Positions 25,677 through 35,038 are shown, numbered from the stretch's first letter. The stretch: 64,000 nt of DNA from Streptomyces aquilus (GCF_003955715.1 NZ_CP034463.1:9920001-9984000); one strand, 5' to 3'. Translations and numbers: made by a program. Notes: a model not told the origin generated them from the sequence alone.

Positions 25677-25757
25677 AGCGCCTGGTCAAGCGCGGCCTCC
25701 TCGTCGAAGCCGAGCCTGAAAGCGGACGAAGTCCAGCAGAACCTGACACGGCTACTT

Positions 25758-26276
25758 GGGTGGGCCAGAACGAAGTAGCCGTCCTCGATCGACATGCCGG
25801 CGCCATAGGCACCGCCCCGGCCGGGGACATCGTCATCGTGGCCCTGTTGTACGACGGTGTCGTGCCGGCCGTTGCCCAGTACGGAGACGCACTCGCGGGC
25901 AAGGTCATCGTCGACATCAGCAATCCCTTCAACTCCACGTTCGACGGTCTGGCCCACCATGAGGAGACCTCGATCGCGCAGGAAGCCGCCAAGCTGCCCC
26001 GGCCGGCGCCAGCGTGGTGAAGGCGTTCAACACCGTCTTCCGCCATGTCCTGGAGAAGGGCCGGCCCGACGTCTTCATCGCCGGCGGGCGACAGCGCGCA
26101 GGCGAAGGCAGGTGTGGGGGCGTTCGTCGAGAGCCTCGGGCTGCGCCCGCTGGACGTCGGCGGCCTGAAAATGGCGCACTGGCTGGAAGGAGCGGGCGTG
26201 GTCACAGTAGGCCTCGCCAACCACGGGGTGGGGGAAGTTGGACTTCGCCCTCAGCATCACCGAACTTCCCGTCTGA
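25758..26276 (+). pseudogene. NADPH:F420 reductase-like gene, frameshifted
   Basis: Across shifting plus-strand frames the sequence gives DIVIVALLYDGVVPAVAQYG, AGKVIVDISNPFNSTFDGLA, VVKAFNTVFRHVLEKGRPDV, AKAGVGAFVESLGLRPLDVG, LKMAHWLEGAGVVTVGLAN and finally DFALSITELPV with TGA at 26276. This is the middle and C-terminus of the F420-dependent NADP oxidoreductase (NpdG/Fno-like) family. The N-terminal Rossmann start is gone and several single-base frameshifts are present, so it is non-functional. Confidence 0.7.
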
Positions 26277-26918
26277 GCAAACGGTTGATTGCGCCTTCTA
26301 AGAGCGGCCACCGATCGGGGGACGGAGCCGGCGTGAGGCCGAGGGTGCAACGGACAGGGCTCCCGTGCTGTTGAGGGAGGTGTTCGAAGGCTCAACTCGG
26401 CGTGCCGTGCACCAGCACGTAGGTGGTGAGCCCGCGACGAGGGCCCGCCGCGGCCGGCGAGGGTCCGAGCCCAGTGGCCAGTGCCATGCCCCCACCGCGA
26501 GTCCCAGCCCGCGTAATGCCGTCCGCGTGGAACTCCCGTGACCACACACAGCAGGGCATGAGCTCCTAGTCGATGTCGGAGCCGATCGACATGCTCCAAG
26601 ACCGCGAGGGGGCGAGATCATCTGCCGGGATCGGTCCGCGCCTGGAGCGACGTGGCCCGCACCGCCGCTCCGGACGCGATCCTGGTCGTTGTCGACGGCG
26701 ATCACTCGGGGCACCGGCACCCCACGACGAGCAGCCCGATCCGCAACAGGGCGCGCAGGACCGTGCGTTCGTGCAGTTGGTGATCAACCCTTCCTTGGAT
26801 GCTCAGGAGAAATGACAGCGCCACCCGCGGCGACTCCCTGTGATCTACGTCTCGTCATCCTCATGCAGCAGATGCCGGGACGGCACCGTCTAGGTGGGTT
26901 GTAAGGAAGGAGACGTTC
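26277..26918 (+). other. Debris including an ISL3 transposase scrap and a repeated 29-base motif
   Basis: At about 26575-26712 the frames give PIDMLQDRE, EIICRDRS and VARTAAPDAILVV, pieces of an ISL3-family transposase core in the right order but frameshifted. At 26345-26373 lies a 29-base motif, starting GTGCAACGGACAG and ending GTTG, which recurs at 33590-33618 with two mismatches. The last 40 bases carry the AAGGAAGGAG ribosome site of the sigma factor. No intact gene. Confidence 0.5.
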
Positions 26919-27467
26919 ATGGATGGTGCCGACCCGGCGCCGCCTCACCAGCGGGCCGATTGCCCGGAAGTGGCGTTCGAGGACTTCGTCGCGCGCAGGT
27001 CGGCGGCGCTGTTCCGCGGGGCCTACGTTCTGACTGGCAGCCGTGAGGCCGCCGAGGACCTGGTTCAAGAGACTCTGGAGCGCGCGTGCCGTCGCTGGCG
27101 GAAGGTCGCGGCAACCGAGTCCCCTGAAGCCTATGTGCGGCGGATCATGGTGAATCTGGCCAACGACCGCTGGCGCCGATTCCGGCGTTCCCCTCGGCTG
27201 GAGGTCATGGACGAGGCTTCAGCTGCGGACGAGTACGCCCGCTTGGACAGCCGGGACCAGCTCGTTCGCGCGCTGCTCCAGCTACCGATGGGCATGCGCA
27301 CGGTCGTCGTACTGCGGTACTTCCACGACATGCCGGACACCGAGATAGCCGCAGATCTCGGGATCTCTGCCACCACGGTGCGTTCCCAGCTCGCCCGGGG
27401 CTTGGACAAGCTGCGCGCTCAGCTTCCCAGTCCTGGCCTGCAGCTGACCGAGGAGGTCGCCCCATGA
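26919..27467 (+). CDS. SigE-family RNA polymerase sigma factor (ECF)
   Basis: A 182-residue ECF sigma factor of the actinobacterial SigE (SigE50) type. Region 2 spans about residues 25-95 (ALFRGAYVLTGSREAAEDLV, QETLERACRRWRKV and AYVRRIMVNLANDRWRR). Region 4 spans about 115-170 (LLQLPMGMRTVVVLRYFHDM, DTEIAADLGISATTVRSQLA). Start ATG 26919 has a strong AAGGAAGGAG site. Its stop overlaps the start of the next gene (ATGA), which encodes its probable membrane-bound partner. Confidence 0.9.
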   Translation: MDGADPAPPHQRADCPEVAFEDFVARRSAALFRGAYVLTGSREAAEDLVQETLERACRRWRKVAATESPEAYVRRIMVNLANDRWRRFRRSPRLEVMDEASAADEYARLDSRDQLVRALLQLPMGMRTVVVLRYFHDMPDTEIAADLGISATTVRSQLARGLDKLRAQLPSPGLQLTEEVAP

Positions 27468-28114
27468 CCCGTCACTCCGCGCGAGCTCTCCACGACGCCA
27501 ACCTGACACCCTTCGAACAGAACCTGGTAGATGCCTTGACCGATGTCGCGAACACCCCCGACGCTCCTCAGTTCGACGCTGTGAACATCAAGCGCCGTGT
27601 CCGGCGCAGGCGCTCGGCCGTCACGGGCCTGGTCCTGGGTACGGTCCTGATCGGTGGCGGCGCTACCGCGCTCGCTCTCACCGGTTTGTCGGCCGGTTCG
27701 AGCCCTAGCCATGCATCGAAGGTGGGCGTGGCCGCGACCCCGTCCCCGAGCCCGTCCGGGATCCCGGACGATGCCCCCACGTCGTGGCAGGAGCCCGCCG
27801 CAGCGCTCCGCGGTCAGGGGAGCAAGGTCTGGGCCGACACCGGCCGCCGCACCGGAGCCGGGCACTTCCCGCTGCCTGCCCAGCCCCATGCGGGCACCGT
27901 CTGGACCAGCATCGAGTGCCAAGGCAGCGGCAAGGTCACCGTCGTCGTCGGCCCGTCCAGTTATACCGAGTCCTGCTCGGCCGGTGCTTCGGGCACGCTC
28001 AATGCCGATCATCTGCCTTTCTCGACTCCAGCCACCCACTTCGAGGTCACCGGCGACGCGGGCGTCACCTGGGCCGTCGCTGTCGGGTGGAGTCGTACCG
28101 CTCCCAGCCACTGA
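27464..28114 (+). CDS. Membrane protein, probable anti-sigma partner
   Basis: A 216-residue protein translationally coupled to the sigma factor (ATGA overlap). The cytoplasmic N-terminal part (LVDALTDVANTPDAPQFDAV) precedes a basic KRRVRRRRS stop-transfer and one membrane segment (TGLVLGTVLIGGGATALAL, about 53-72). A Ser/Pro-rich linker and an outside domain with two Cys (IECQGSGKVTVVVGPSSYTE, then SCSAG) follow. This is the usual layout of the partner encoded beside SigE-family sigma factors. Whether it binds the sigma factor is inferred from position. Confidence 0.72.
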   Translation: MTRHSARALHDANLTPFEQNLVDALTDVANTPDAPQFDAVNIKRRVRRRRSAVTGLVLGTVLIGGGATALALTGLSAGSSPSHASKVGVAATPSPSPSGIPDDAPTSWQEPAAALRGQGSKVWADTGRRTGAGHFPLPAQPHAGTVWTSIECQGSGKVTVVVGPSSYTESCSAGASGTLNADHLPFSTPATHFEVTGDAGVTWAVAVGWSRTAPSH

Positions 28115-28654
28115 CCGCGTTCGCCCTCGCGCCTGAAGGTTCGCGGCAGCACCCCGCAGCAGGTTGTAGAAGCCGTCCAGGGCTGTAGAAGCCGGGCAGC
28201 CATCCTCGCCGAGATCGACACATATCTCGCCGGCCTCGTGAGGGAGCGGGATCTGTGGCCCGGCGAAAGCCTGTCGGCCCCGGCTCATCGCCCGGGCGAC
28301 GAAGTCCCAGGTCATGCTGCATGCGATCGTCGCTGACGACAAAGGCTCGACGTTGCTGGCCACTCACCCGCGAGCGGTCGGCAAAGGCGTTCGGATCGTC
28401 GACGAAGAGCACTGGGACGGTTTGCCAGACGGCAAAACCGCCGAGTCGCCACCAGCGACTTCGTGCCTCCGCCTCGCCACGAAGCGCCCCGTGGCGAGGG
28501 TGGCCGAGTCGGGTGCGGCGGCGGTCAGGGGCGAGGACATCGAGGTGCCCGGGCTCGAGACGTCGGTCGAGGAGTCGGGGGAGTCAGCCACCGGGCCGGT
28601 GGAGGCTTCGTAGTCGGTGCGGTGGCCCCAGGTCTTGCTGCTTGCCGCTCGCCG
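28115..28654. other. Non-coding or decayed stretch
   Basis: Plus-strand frame 28314-28613 (HAIVADDKGSTLLATHPRAV, then KGVRIVDEEHWDGL) has some coding character but no start signal, and I cannot name it. Repeated CTCGCCGCTTGCCG-like units near 28640-28670 sit at the edge of the RHS remnant. I see no intact gene. Confidence 0.35.
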
Positions 28655-28834
28655 CTCGCCGCTTGCCGACTTGCAACCGGTGGCTTTGCCGTCGGGGGTG
28701 ATGTTCGATGTCCCGGCGTTCACCAGCTCGCCCATGGCGTCGTAGGTGAAGCACTGGATGTCCCAGGTAGTGCCGGAAGCGTCGTTCAGGCTTCGGGCGT
28801 TGGAGGTGATGGTGCCGGAGGCGTCTTCTTCCAT
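28655..28834 (-). pseudogene. RHS/YD-repeat protein fragment
   Basis: Minus-strand residues TITSNARSLNDASGTTWDIQ then CFTYDAMGELVNAGTSNITP match the YD-repeat unit (xCFxYDxxxxLxxAxT) of Streptomyces RHS-repeat polymorphic-toxin proteins. Only one repeat unit remains, bounded by unrelated sequence on both sides. It is the trace of a lost contact-dependent toxin gene. Confidence 0.55.
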
Positions 28835-29158
28835 TTACCCGCACCGGCCAACTCGCCCGAACCAGCCTCTCGTTCGAATCCCACCGACCACACGGACGGT
28901 TAGAGGACAGCCAGTTGCCGCTGTTGGCGGATGCACACGGCGCCCGGATGCTCCCGTGGGCGATGAAGCTTGGGCGGCCCTTGGGAAGAGCTTGGTTGTT
29001 CATGACGGGCTCTGACGAGGACTCTGTGACGGTCGCGTGATCAAGCACTCCGATGCGCGACAGCAATGGGGGCGGGAGCGTCGCGCACGTGCGAGTCGAT
29101 GGCGAAACCGCCGCCACCGCAGGGGATTTGACCACATCCACGAGCGCAAAGGACGATC
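28835..29158. other. Intergenic, leader of secreted-protein gene
   Basis: About 324 bases. A GTTCGAATCC string near 28869 resembles a tRNA T-loop, but no stem or cloverleaf can be built. The segment ends in AAAGGACGATC, the ribosome site of the next gene. No other feature seen. Confidence 0.4.
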
Positions 29159-29680
29159 ATGGTCAGGCGAAGACACCCATCCGGCTTCCGCTTCCGGCTC
29201 GCTCCTTCGCTCAGAGCCCTGCTGCTGGCCCTCACTCTGGCCGGCGGCTCGGTGTTCGTCTCGTCGGGCCCGGCGTCGGCCGCCAGCTGCAAAGGAGCGG
29301 AGTGCACCGGCCAGAACCCGGCGACGATGGGTTGCGACAGCGACGCCCGGCTCCTGGAAGAGATCGACGAGACGGACCATTCCCTGCGGTTCTACTACTC
29401 GGGCACCTGTGACGCCTCGTGGGCGTATGTGACAGTCGATCCGACGTCGGACATCATTCCGCAGGCCGCCAACATCTTCTACGTCCCCCAACTTGGCGGC
29501 AGCGAGGCGTCGTTGTCCGCCGGATACGTGAACCAGGACGACGTGGCCAAGGCGACGCCCATGGTGGGCGGCGACGCGATGGCGAAGGGATGCTCCGCCG
29601 ATGACGGCCCGGGATTCGACCCGGCTCCGGAGACCTGGAAGCAGCAAGGGACAGCGGGGGAGTGCACCCAATGGCACTGA
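29159..29680 (+). CDS. Secreted DUF2690-type protein
   Basis: A 173-residue exported protein. The signal peptide has a basic start (MVRRRHPSGFRFR), a hydrophobic core (LLLALTLAGGSVFVSS) and a cleavage site near ASA-AS. The mature N-terminus CKGAECTGQNPATMGCDSDA has the Cys pattern CxGxxCxGxxP...GC of DUF2690, a domain found on secreted or membrane proteins of actinobacteria. Its last codons overlap the start of the next large secreted protein, so the two are probably co-translated. Function unknown. Confidence 0.78.
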   Translation: MVRRRHPSGFRFRLAPSLRALLLALTLAGGSVFVSSGPASAASCKGAECTGQNPATMGCDSDARLLEEIDETDHSLRFYYSGTCDASWAYVTVDPTSDIIPQAANIFYVPQLGGSEASLSAGYVNQDDVAKATPMVGGDAMAKGCSADDGPGFDPAPETWKQQGTAGECTQWH

Positions 29681-32600
29681 CGAGGATTTCACGCACCGAA
29701 CGCACCGCACGCACCGACCGCACCGCACGCACCCGCCGGACCGCCAGGACCGCCGTGCTGTCCTGCGCGGCACTGGCCGCGGGTCTGCTACCCGCCTCGG
29801 GAGTGACCGCGGCCGCCGCGACACCGGCGCCCGCGACGCGCAGCGACGGCAGACTGTTCACCTCGCCCGACCGGGCGCTCGGCGACGGCTGGCGGACGTC
29901 CTCCGACCGGGCGGTCGTCGGGACCGGCGACTCCGCGGGCTTCCACATCCTGGTGGCCGACGAGTCGCAGTCCTTCCGCTACCGGGAGGTGGCCGACCTC
30001 ACCGAGGAGGGGATGGACGGCATCGGCCCGTGGACCGGATACGTCTGCACCACCGGCTCCGGCCGGTACGCGGCCGCCGTCTACGCCCCGTCCATGGCGG
30101 CCAACAAGCCCGCCCTGATGCAGCACGGCGCTTTCGCCGCCGTGGTGGATCTCGCGACCGGACGGGTCACCCGGTCGGTCACCGGTGTGCAGCTCGCCTA
30201 CTTCTCCCCGGGCTGCGGACAGAGCGACACCGTCACTTTCACCCGCAGCGCCGTCGGTGACACGGCGCACGGGTCCACCGAACTCTTCGACGTCGATGCC
30301 GCGACCGGTAGAACGGTCCAACACGCCACGGTCAAGGGTCAGTTCACCAATCCGCTGCCGACCGTCGGCGGCGACTTCGGCGTGCTGAACGGGCGGCTCG
30401 TCAAGGCCGCCGCCGACGGCACGACCAGCACGCTCACCAAGCTCCCGGGACGTCTGTTCGGGCTCGCTCCGAGTGCCGGCGGGGCCGTCGACGTGGCGGT
30501 CGTTTCGAACGGCAGGGACGAACTGCACCGCTGGAACGGCCGGAAGCTGACGAAACTGGGCACCGCGCCGCTCGGACAGCTCGGTCTCTTCCCGCGTCGC
30601 GGCGGCGACTTGGTCGCAGGCAAGGTGTCCGGCATCGACTCCGCCGACGCGCCCGGCCTGGTCAAGGAGGACGCCCCCGGCAAGCCTGTCGCCGCCTCCC
30701 GGCAGGGTCATCTGCTCACCACCTCGGTGGCTTCGGAGGAACTCAAGGGCATCACCTCGAAGATCGGCGCCACCGACGGAGAGGGCGCCGGGCTCATCGG
30801 CCTACAGGCCCTCGCCACCGCCAGCGACACCACGGCGACCACGCAGGTGACAACCGAGGCGACCGCCGCCGACACCACCGACGACACGGAGCCCGACGTC
30901 GACGGCCAGCCGGAGAAGGACGCCCTCGCGCAGTCCGGGATCACCCCGAGCGACCCCAACCCCCAGTCGCACTACTCCAACTGCCTGGTCAAGCGCAACA
31001 ACGTCCATGCCCAGGCACTCCAGCCGAGCCCCAACATGGTCGAGTGGGCCGTAGACCAGGCCGTCCACGGCGACTTGAACATCACCCGGCCGTCGAACTA
31101 TCTCGGCACCGGAAGCGCCGCTTACAACCCGCAGTCGCTGTTCCCGCGCGTCGCGCTCACCGGCGGCGGCACCGTCCCGGCCCAGGTCATGCTCGGCATC
31201 CTCGCCCAGGAGTCCAACTTCAAGCAGGCGTCCTGGCATTCGGTGCCCGGTGACGGCGGCAACCCGCTGCTCGGCGACTACTACGGCAACGGCGACAGCA
31301 TCCACTATTACCCCAACGGCGGGGCCGCCGACTGCGGTTACGGCATCGCCCAGGTCACCACGGGCATGAACGAGGCCAAGCCGAACCCGTACGAGCCCAC
31401 CGAGGCGTACGCCATCGCCACCGACTACGCGGCCAATATCGCCGCCGGTGTGCAGATCCTGAGTCAGACGTGGAACCAGCTCAAGAGCCAGGGCATGAAC
31501 GTCAACACCGGCAACCCCGCCTACATCGAGAACTGGTTCATGGCGCTGTGGGGCTACAACAGTGGCGTCTACACCGACTCCTCGCAGAACGGCGGTCACA
31601 CGGGTCTGGGCTGGTTCAACAACCCGGCCAACCCCGACTACCCGGCCGACCGTGCCCCGTTCCTGCGCGACTCGTACGACGACGCCTCCCACCCGGCGGA
31701 CTGGCCGTACGAGGAAAAGATCATGGGCTGGATCGAGACCCCGCAGCTGACCTACAACAGCCAGCCGTCCTACGCGCTGCCCCAGTTTCCCACCGGCGGC
31801 ACCAGCCCGGCCGGCAAGCTCAATCTGAACCTGAACTACCGCGCCTACTGCGACAGTTCCAACAACTGCGACCCCGGCGCCGCTTCCGGCAGCGACCCGT
31901 GCCCGGCCGAGAACGAGACCTGCTGGTTCCACGGCTCGGTCAACTGGGGCGCCGGCCAGGACAGCACCGACGGCTCCTCCGAGAACCTCGTCCACGCGCT
32001 CGGCAGCAGTGAGCCGGCGCTGAAGCGGCAGTACGACGCCGGCCCCTGCAACAACGCGCCCGCCGGTCTGCTCGTCGATGACCTGCCTGACCCCGACGAC
32101 AACACTCAGGGCTGCACCGAATCACAGTCGGCCGAAGGGAAGTTCACCCTACAACTCGGGGACAACTTCACTTACGACCGCAGCGACGGCACCTGGCGCG
32201 CCACCGGCGACATTGCGCCGATCGACCTGCACCAACTCGGCGCCGGATACGACGGACACGCCTGGTTCACCCACGGCTACGCCGGCGGCACCGGCAGCGC
32301 CGCCAACTTGTGGCACAAGGTCACCGCGACCTGGACCCCGAACCCGTCGCTGATGTCCGAGTCCGGCACCACCGGTCTGCTCTACGACATCTTCGTCCAC
32401 CTGCCCAACCACGGCGCCCAGGCCATCGTGCCGTACACCGTCCATGTCGGCATGAACACCGCCGGGGTGGCCGCCACCCGAACCTGCAGCGTCAACCAGG
32501 CCACCAGGAGCAACGGCAAGGACGTGTGGGTCGAACTCGGCACCGTGCGGATGTGGCAGGGCGGCAACCTCCAGGCCGACAACACCAGCCGCTCCGACTA

Positions 32601-32697
32601 CACGGGCGACCTGGACGTCGCCTACGACGCTGTCGTTTTCTCCGCGACCACGACGGCCTCTGGCACAGGCATCTGCTTCCACGACGCGATGCCCTGA
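29671..32697 (+). CDS. Large secreted protein with lysozyme-like and golvesin-type domains
   Basis: About 1008 residues from ATG 29671. The start overlaps the DUF2690 stop; an in-frame GTG at 29662 is possible. Order: an Arg/Thr-repeat signal sequence (ARTDRTARTRRTARTAVLSC AA core), a beta-propeller-like region to about 400, an SLT/lysozyme-like domain at about 480-660 (MLGILAQESNFKQASWHSVP with the likely catalytic Glu, CGYGIAQVTTGM, FMALWGYNSGVY), a linker with Cys pairs, and a C-terminal golvesin-like domain (YDIFVHLPNHGAQAIVPYTV, WVELGTVRMW). A cell-wall-acting exoprotein is likely. Confidence 0.78.
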   Translation: MALTRISRTERTARTDRTARTRRTARTAVLSCAALAAGLLPASGVTAAAATPAPATRSDGRLFTSPDRALGDGWRTSSDRAVVGTGDSAGFHILVADESQSFRYREVADLTEEGMDGIGPWTGYVCTTGSGRYAAAVYAPSMAANKPALMQHGAFAAVVDLATGRVTRSVTGVQLAYFSPGCGQSDTVTFTRSAVGDTAHGSTELFDVDAATGRTVQHATVKGQFTNPLPTVGGDFGVLNGRLVKAAADGTTSTLTKLPGRLFGLAPSAGGAVDVAVVSNGRDELHRWNGRKLTKLGTAPLGQLGLFPRRGGDLVAGKVSGIDSADAPGLVKEDAPGKPVAASRQGHLLTTSVASEELKGITSKIGATDGEGAGLIGLQALATASDTTATTQVTTEATAADTTDDTEPDVDGQPEKDALAQSGITPSDPNPQSHYSNCLVKRNNVHAQALQPSPNMVEWAVDQAVHGDLNITRPSNYLGTGSAAYNPQSLFPRVALTGGGTVPAQVMLGILAQESNFKQASWHSVPGDGGNPLLGDYYGNGDSIHYYPNGGAADCGYGIAQVTTGMNEAKPNPYEPTEAYAIATDYAANIAAGVQILSQTWNQLKSQGMNVNTGNPAYIENWFMALWGYNSGVYTDSSQNGGHTGLGWFNNPANPDYPADRAPFLRDSYDDASHPADWPYEEKIMGWIETPQLTYNSQPSYALPQFPTGGTSPAGKLNLNLNYRAYCDSSNNCDPGAASGSDPCPAENETCWFHGSVNWGAGQDSTDGSSENLVHALGSSEPALKRQYDAGPCNNAPAGLLVDDLPDPDDNTQGCTESQSAEGKFTLQLGDNFTYDRSDGTWRATGDIAPIDLHQLGAGYDGHAWFTHGYAGGTGSAANLWHKVTATWTPNPSLMSESGTTGLLYDIFVHLPNHGAQAIVPYTVHVGMNTAGVAATRTCSVNQATRSNGKDVWVELGTVRMWQGGNLQADNTSRSDYTGDLDVAYDAVVFSATTTASGTGICFHDAMP

Positions 32698-32716
32698 CCG
32701 CCGCACACCACGGCAC

Positions 32717-32766
32717 GGCGGTGCGCCTCACGGCCCGGAAACGGCCGGGCGCGTCGGCGCACCGCC
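32717..32766. terminator. Long stem-loop after the secreted-protein gene
   Basis: GGCGGTGCGCC (32717-32727) pairs perfectly with GGCGCACCGCC (32756-32766), enclosing a smaller GGCCCGGAAACGGCCGGG hairpin. It starts 20 bases after the stop at 32697 and fits a Streptomyces intrinsic terminator or RNA-stabilising stem without a U-tract. Confidence 0.55.
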
Positions 32767-32802
32767 TCTGGCACACCCGCCCTCGCAACGGAGCCCACGT
32801 CC

Positions 32803-33519
32803 ATGAAGTTCCCCCACACCCTGGCGGCGGCGCTGGCCGTCTGCGCCCTCCTCACCGGCTGCTCCTCGCAAGCCGGCTCCGCACCGGGCTCCGCCTCCTC
32901 GACGTCACCCGGGCCGGGGGAGGGCGAGGTCACGCCCTCCGGCACGGCTGCGATCACCCCCTCGGCCACGGCCACCGCCGACCTCGACGACTGGCCCACC
33001 GAACCCGCGACCGCCGACAAGCTCCCCGCCGGCATTCACAGCACCGCCTTCGCGCAGGGGTACTCCGGCGCCGCCTTCCTGGCCCGGCTGACGAAGCGGT
33101 GGAACATCACGTTGAGCGCGAAGAAGAAGAACGACTTCAAGGCGAACGACGCCTGGCCCGCCGTGTGGATCTCCTCCGGCTCCACCCACCCCACGCCTGG
33201 CACGAAGGTGAGCATCGCCGTCGTGTGGAGCCTGGACGGCGACCTGGAGTCCCTCACCTGCACGGCCGACCGGAAGGCTCCCGGCCGCGCCGAGTTCCTG
33301 CGGCAGTGCGCCGAACTGGACCACCCGGGCGCACACCCGCAGGCGGCGGCGAGCTGGCTCCAGCGGACGACATCGGCCGTGGACAAGGTGTTTGCCCAGG
33401 CCAACAAGCCCGTCGGCAGTGCCCTCCACCGCTCCGGCCGGGCCGCGACCTACCTCCAGGAGTACGGCACGAGCGAGAACGCGGCGACGTACGCGCTCCG
33501 GATCTTCGGCACCGCCTGA
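32803..33519 (+). CDS. Putative lipoprotein, 238 residues
   Basis: Signal with lipobox ALLTGC (Cys near residue 21), then a Ser/Thr/Pro-rich spacer to about 60, so it is membrane-anchored on the outside. The folded part contains FLARLTKRWNITLSAKKKND, WPAVWISSGSTHPTPGTKVS and a Cys pair (TCTADRK, QCAELD). I do not recognise the family. It follows the golvesin/lysozyme-like protein after a stem-loop and is followed by another hairpin, so it is probably its own transcript. Confidence 0.75.
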   Translation: MKFPHTLAAALAVCALLTGCSSQAGSAPGSASSTSPGPGEGEVTPSGTAAITPSATATADLDDWPTEPATADKLPAGIHSTAFAQGYSGAAFLARLTKRWNITLSAKKKNDFKANDAWPAVWISSGSTHPTPGTKVSIAVVWSLDGDLESLTCTADRKAPGRAEFLRQCAELDHPGAHPQAAASWLQRTTSAVDKVFAQANKPVGSALHRSGRAATYLQEYGTSENAATYALRIFGTA

Positions 33520-33530
33520 CAAGCCACCGA

Positions 33531-33550
33531 ACACTGAACGCTTTCAGTGT
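33531..33550. terminator. Stem-loop terminator
   Basis: ACACTGAA and TTCAGTGT form a perfect 8-base stem around the loop CGCT, 12 bases after the lipoprotein stop. Confidence 0.6.
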
Positions 33551-34069
33551 GGCCGCTGATCGGACGAGGGGGCGGTGTGCGATCGGAGCGTGCAACGGAC
33601 AGCGCTCCCGTGCCGTTGGCGGCGCGAAGGCCCACCACGAGGTCGTGGAAAACGTCCGCCGTCAGCGCGTCCAGGCGCGTCCATATACCAGATCCTCGAC
33701 ACCATCCAAGACCTGCTGAACTGCTGGACCGACACCTGCTTCACCTGCGTCATGGCGGTCACCGCCGGTCTGGTCGCGGGCGTCACACTGCTGGCGATGC
33801 GCGCGGCGGCGGCCAAGACAGCCCAGCAGGAAAGGTTCATCAACCCGGTGACCCTGGTGGAGCGTAGGGCGGGAGGTGCCGTGGGAGTAGTGGCCTGGCG
33901 TTGTGTGGCTTCCCGGGAGGTCGGGGATTCCGTCGGTGATTGGGCTGCTGGAACAGCGTGAGCTGGGTGCTCGCCGTCGCGTGGACGAGCTGGGGGAGGA
34001 GGCCGACCGTATCCAAGCCGAACTGGCCGCGGCGGGAATGGCAGAGTGGGCCGTCGCTGCGTAGGAGGC
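33551..34069. other. Mosaic stretch: repeated motif, possible small membrane protein, coiled-coil tail
   Basis: The 29-base motif seen at 26345 recurs at 33590-33618. A plus-strand frame (33575-33961) contains a good membrane helix, CVMAVTAGLVAGVTLLAMRA, preceded by IYQILDTIQDLLNCW; it could be a small membrane protein, but its start is unclear. From about 33920 another frame gives a coiled-coil piece (IGLLEQRELGARRRVDELG, EEADRIQAELAAAG) ending at a stop near 34064, possibly a mobile-element protein tail. Confidence 0.35.
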
Positions 34070-34322
34070 CAGGTGGGCGGCGGTGGGGAAGCTGGTCGTT
34101 GCCCAGGACGGTTGCGGTGGTGAGGGCCTCGCCCCAGTAGCGCCGGGCGCGGCCCCGCATGTCGGCGTACAGCTCGTGCGTGTACGTTGCCGGCGCCGCC
34201 CGTCGCAGCAGTCGGCTGGCCGCAAAACGGCCGTAGAGGAAGTCGCGCAGGGCCTTTCCCTTGGCGCCGAGCCAGTCCTTCAAGAGGCAGGCAAGTACGC
34301 CGAGCAGGAAGCCCTTTACCAC
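34070..34322 (-). pseudogene. N-terminal scrap of a STAND/NACHT-like protein
   Basis: From GTG 34322 the minus strand reads VKGFLLGVLACLLKDWLGAK then GKALRDFLYGRFAASRLLRR and THELYADMRGRARRYWG before losing coding character at about 34070. This pattern (an amphipathic helix, then ALRDxLYxxxxxxRLLRR) resembles the N-terminus of Streptomyces NACHT-type NTPases. The ATPase part is absent. The family assignment is tentative. Confidence 0.4.
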
Positions 34323-34549
34323 CGACCGGCCAGGGCCCCACCGAGTCTCCCAACCCCCCTGTCGACTCTGAGTCGCCCAGGCCGCCCTGCCGCGACTGCG
34401 CGTGAGTCCTGCTTCACGACTTCGTCGAGAGCCGGGGCATCGGTCCTGCCTGCGCCGAGGTAGTCGTCCGAGTCGTGGATGGCCCGGCCAGAGAGGTAGT
34501 GCACCGTGGATCGTGAGCGAGGAGGAGCGCGACGACCAGGGCCTGCCGC

Positions 34550-35038
34550 TCAGTTCGCCGGGTGGCCCGGAGCGATGTCATGGGTGTCGCTTAATGTCAG
34601 TACGGGGGTGTGGCTGCCCATGACACCCTCCGTCGCCTCAGGGGCGAGCAGAAAACCGACGTGGTCGCCGCCGTCGATCCGGTTCTCCACGCGGCCGACG
34701 AACCAGGCGGGAGCCTCGTCCAAAACCGGTGGACCGCCCGGTCCCGCGTGCCACGGGACCTGGGTGAACTTGTCGGTGTGGTCGCCGGTCTCACCGCCGA
34801 AGAGCCGGGCCAACTGGTCCTGGCCGCGGCGCAGGAGATGGACCGCGAGTCGGTCGGTGTGCTCGGCCACACGGTAGGTCCGGTTGGCTTTGGACAGCCA
34901 GACCATGAACCGGGCGGGCTGAATCGAGCACTGCGAGGCGAATCCGACCAGACATCCGGCCTTTTCCCCGTCGGCCTGCGCGGTCACGACGTACATCGGG
35001 TAGTCGAGCAGATCGGTGAAAGGGTCGAGATCGGTCAC
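34550..35038 (-). CDS. Flavin reductase-like FMN-binding protein
   Basis: About 162 residues of the flavin reductase-like family (split-barrel FMN fold): YPMYVVTAQADGEKAGCLVG, CSIQPARFMVWLSKANRTYR and RLAVHLLRRGQDQLARLFGG, with the FGG(E)TGD motif. Such proteins reduce or carry FMN for partner monooxygenases. I chose GTG 35038 because GGGGAG lies 8 bases before it; a TTG at 35059 would add seven residues. No oxygenase partner lies next to it. Confidence 0.78.
   Translation of the reverse strand: MTDLDPFTDLLDYPMYVVTAQADGEKAGCLVGFASQCSIQPARFMVWLSKANRTYRVAEHTDRLAVHLLRRGQDQLARLFGGETGDHTDKFTQVPWHAGPGGPPVLDEAPAWFVGRVENRIDGGDHVGFLLAPEATEGVMGSHTPVLTLSDTHDIAPGHPAN

Noticed and set aside
28840..28910. 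tRNA-like 3' end (GTTCGAATCC string)
   Set aside because: The flanking bases do not pair into a T-stem and no cloverleaf or anticodon arm can be drawn.
33575..33961. Plus-strand frame with one membrane helix as a definite gene
   Set aside because: The first 35 residues are junk-like and no start site fits; only the helix region looks coding, so it is mentioned in the gap description instead.
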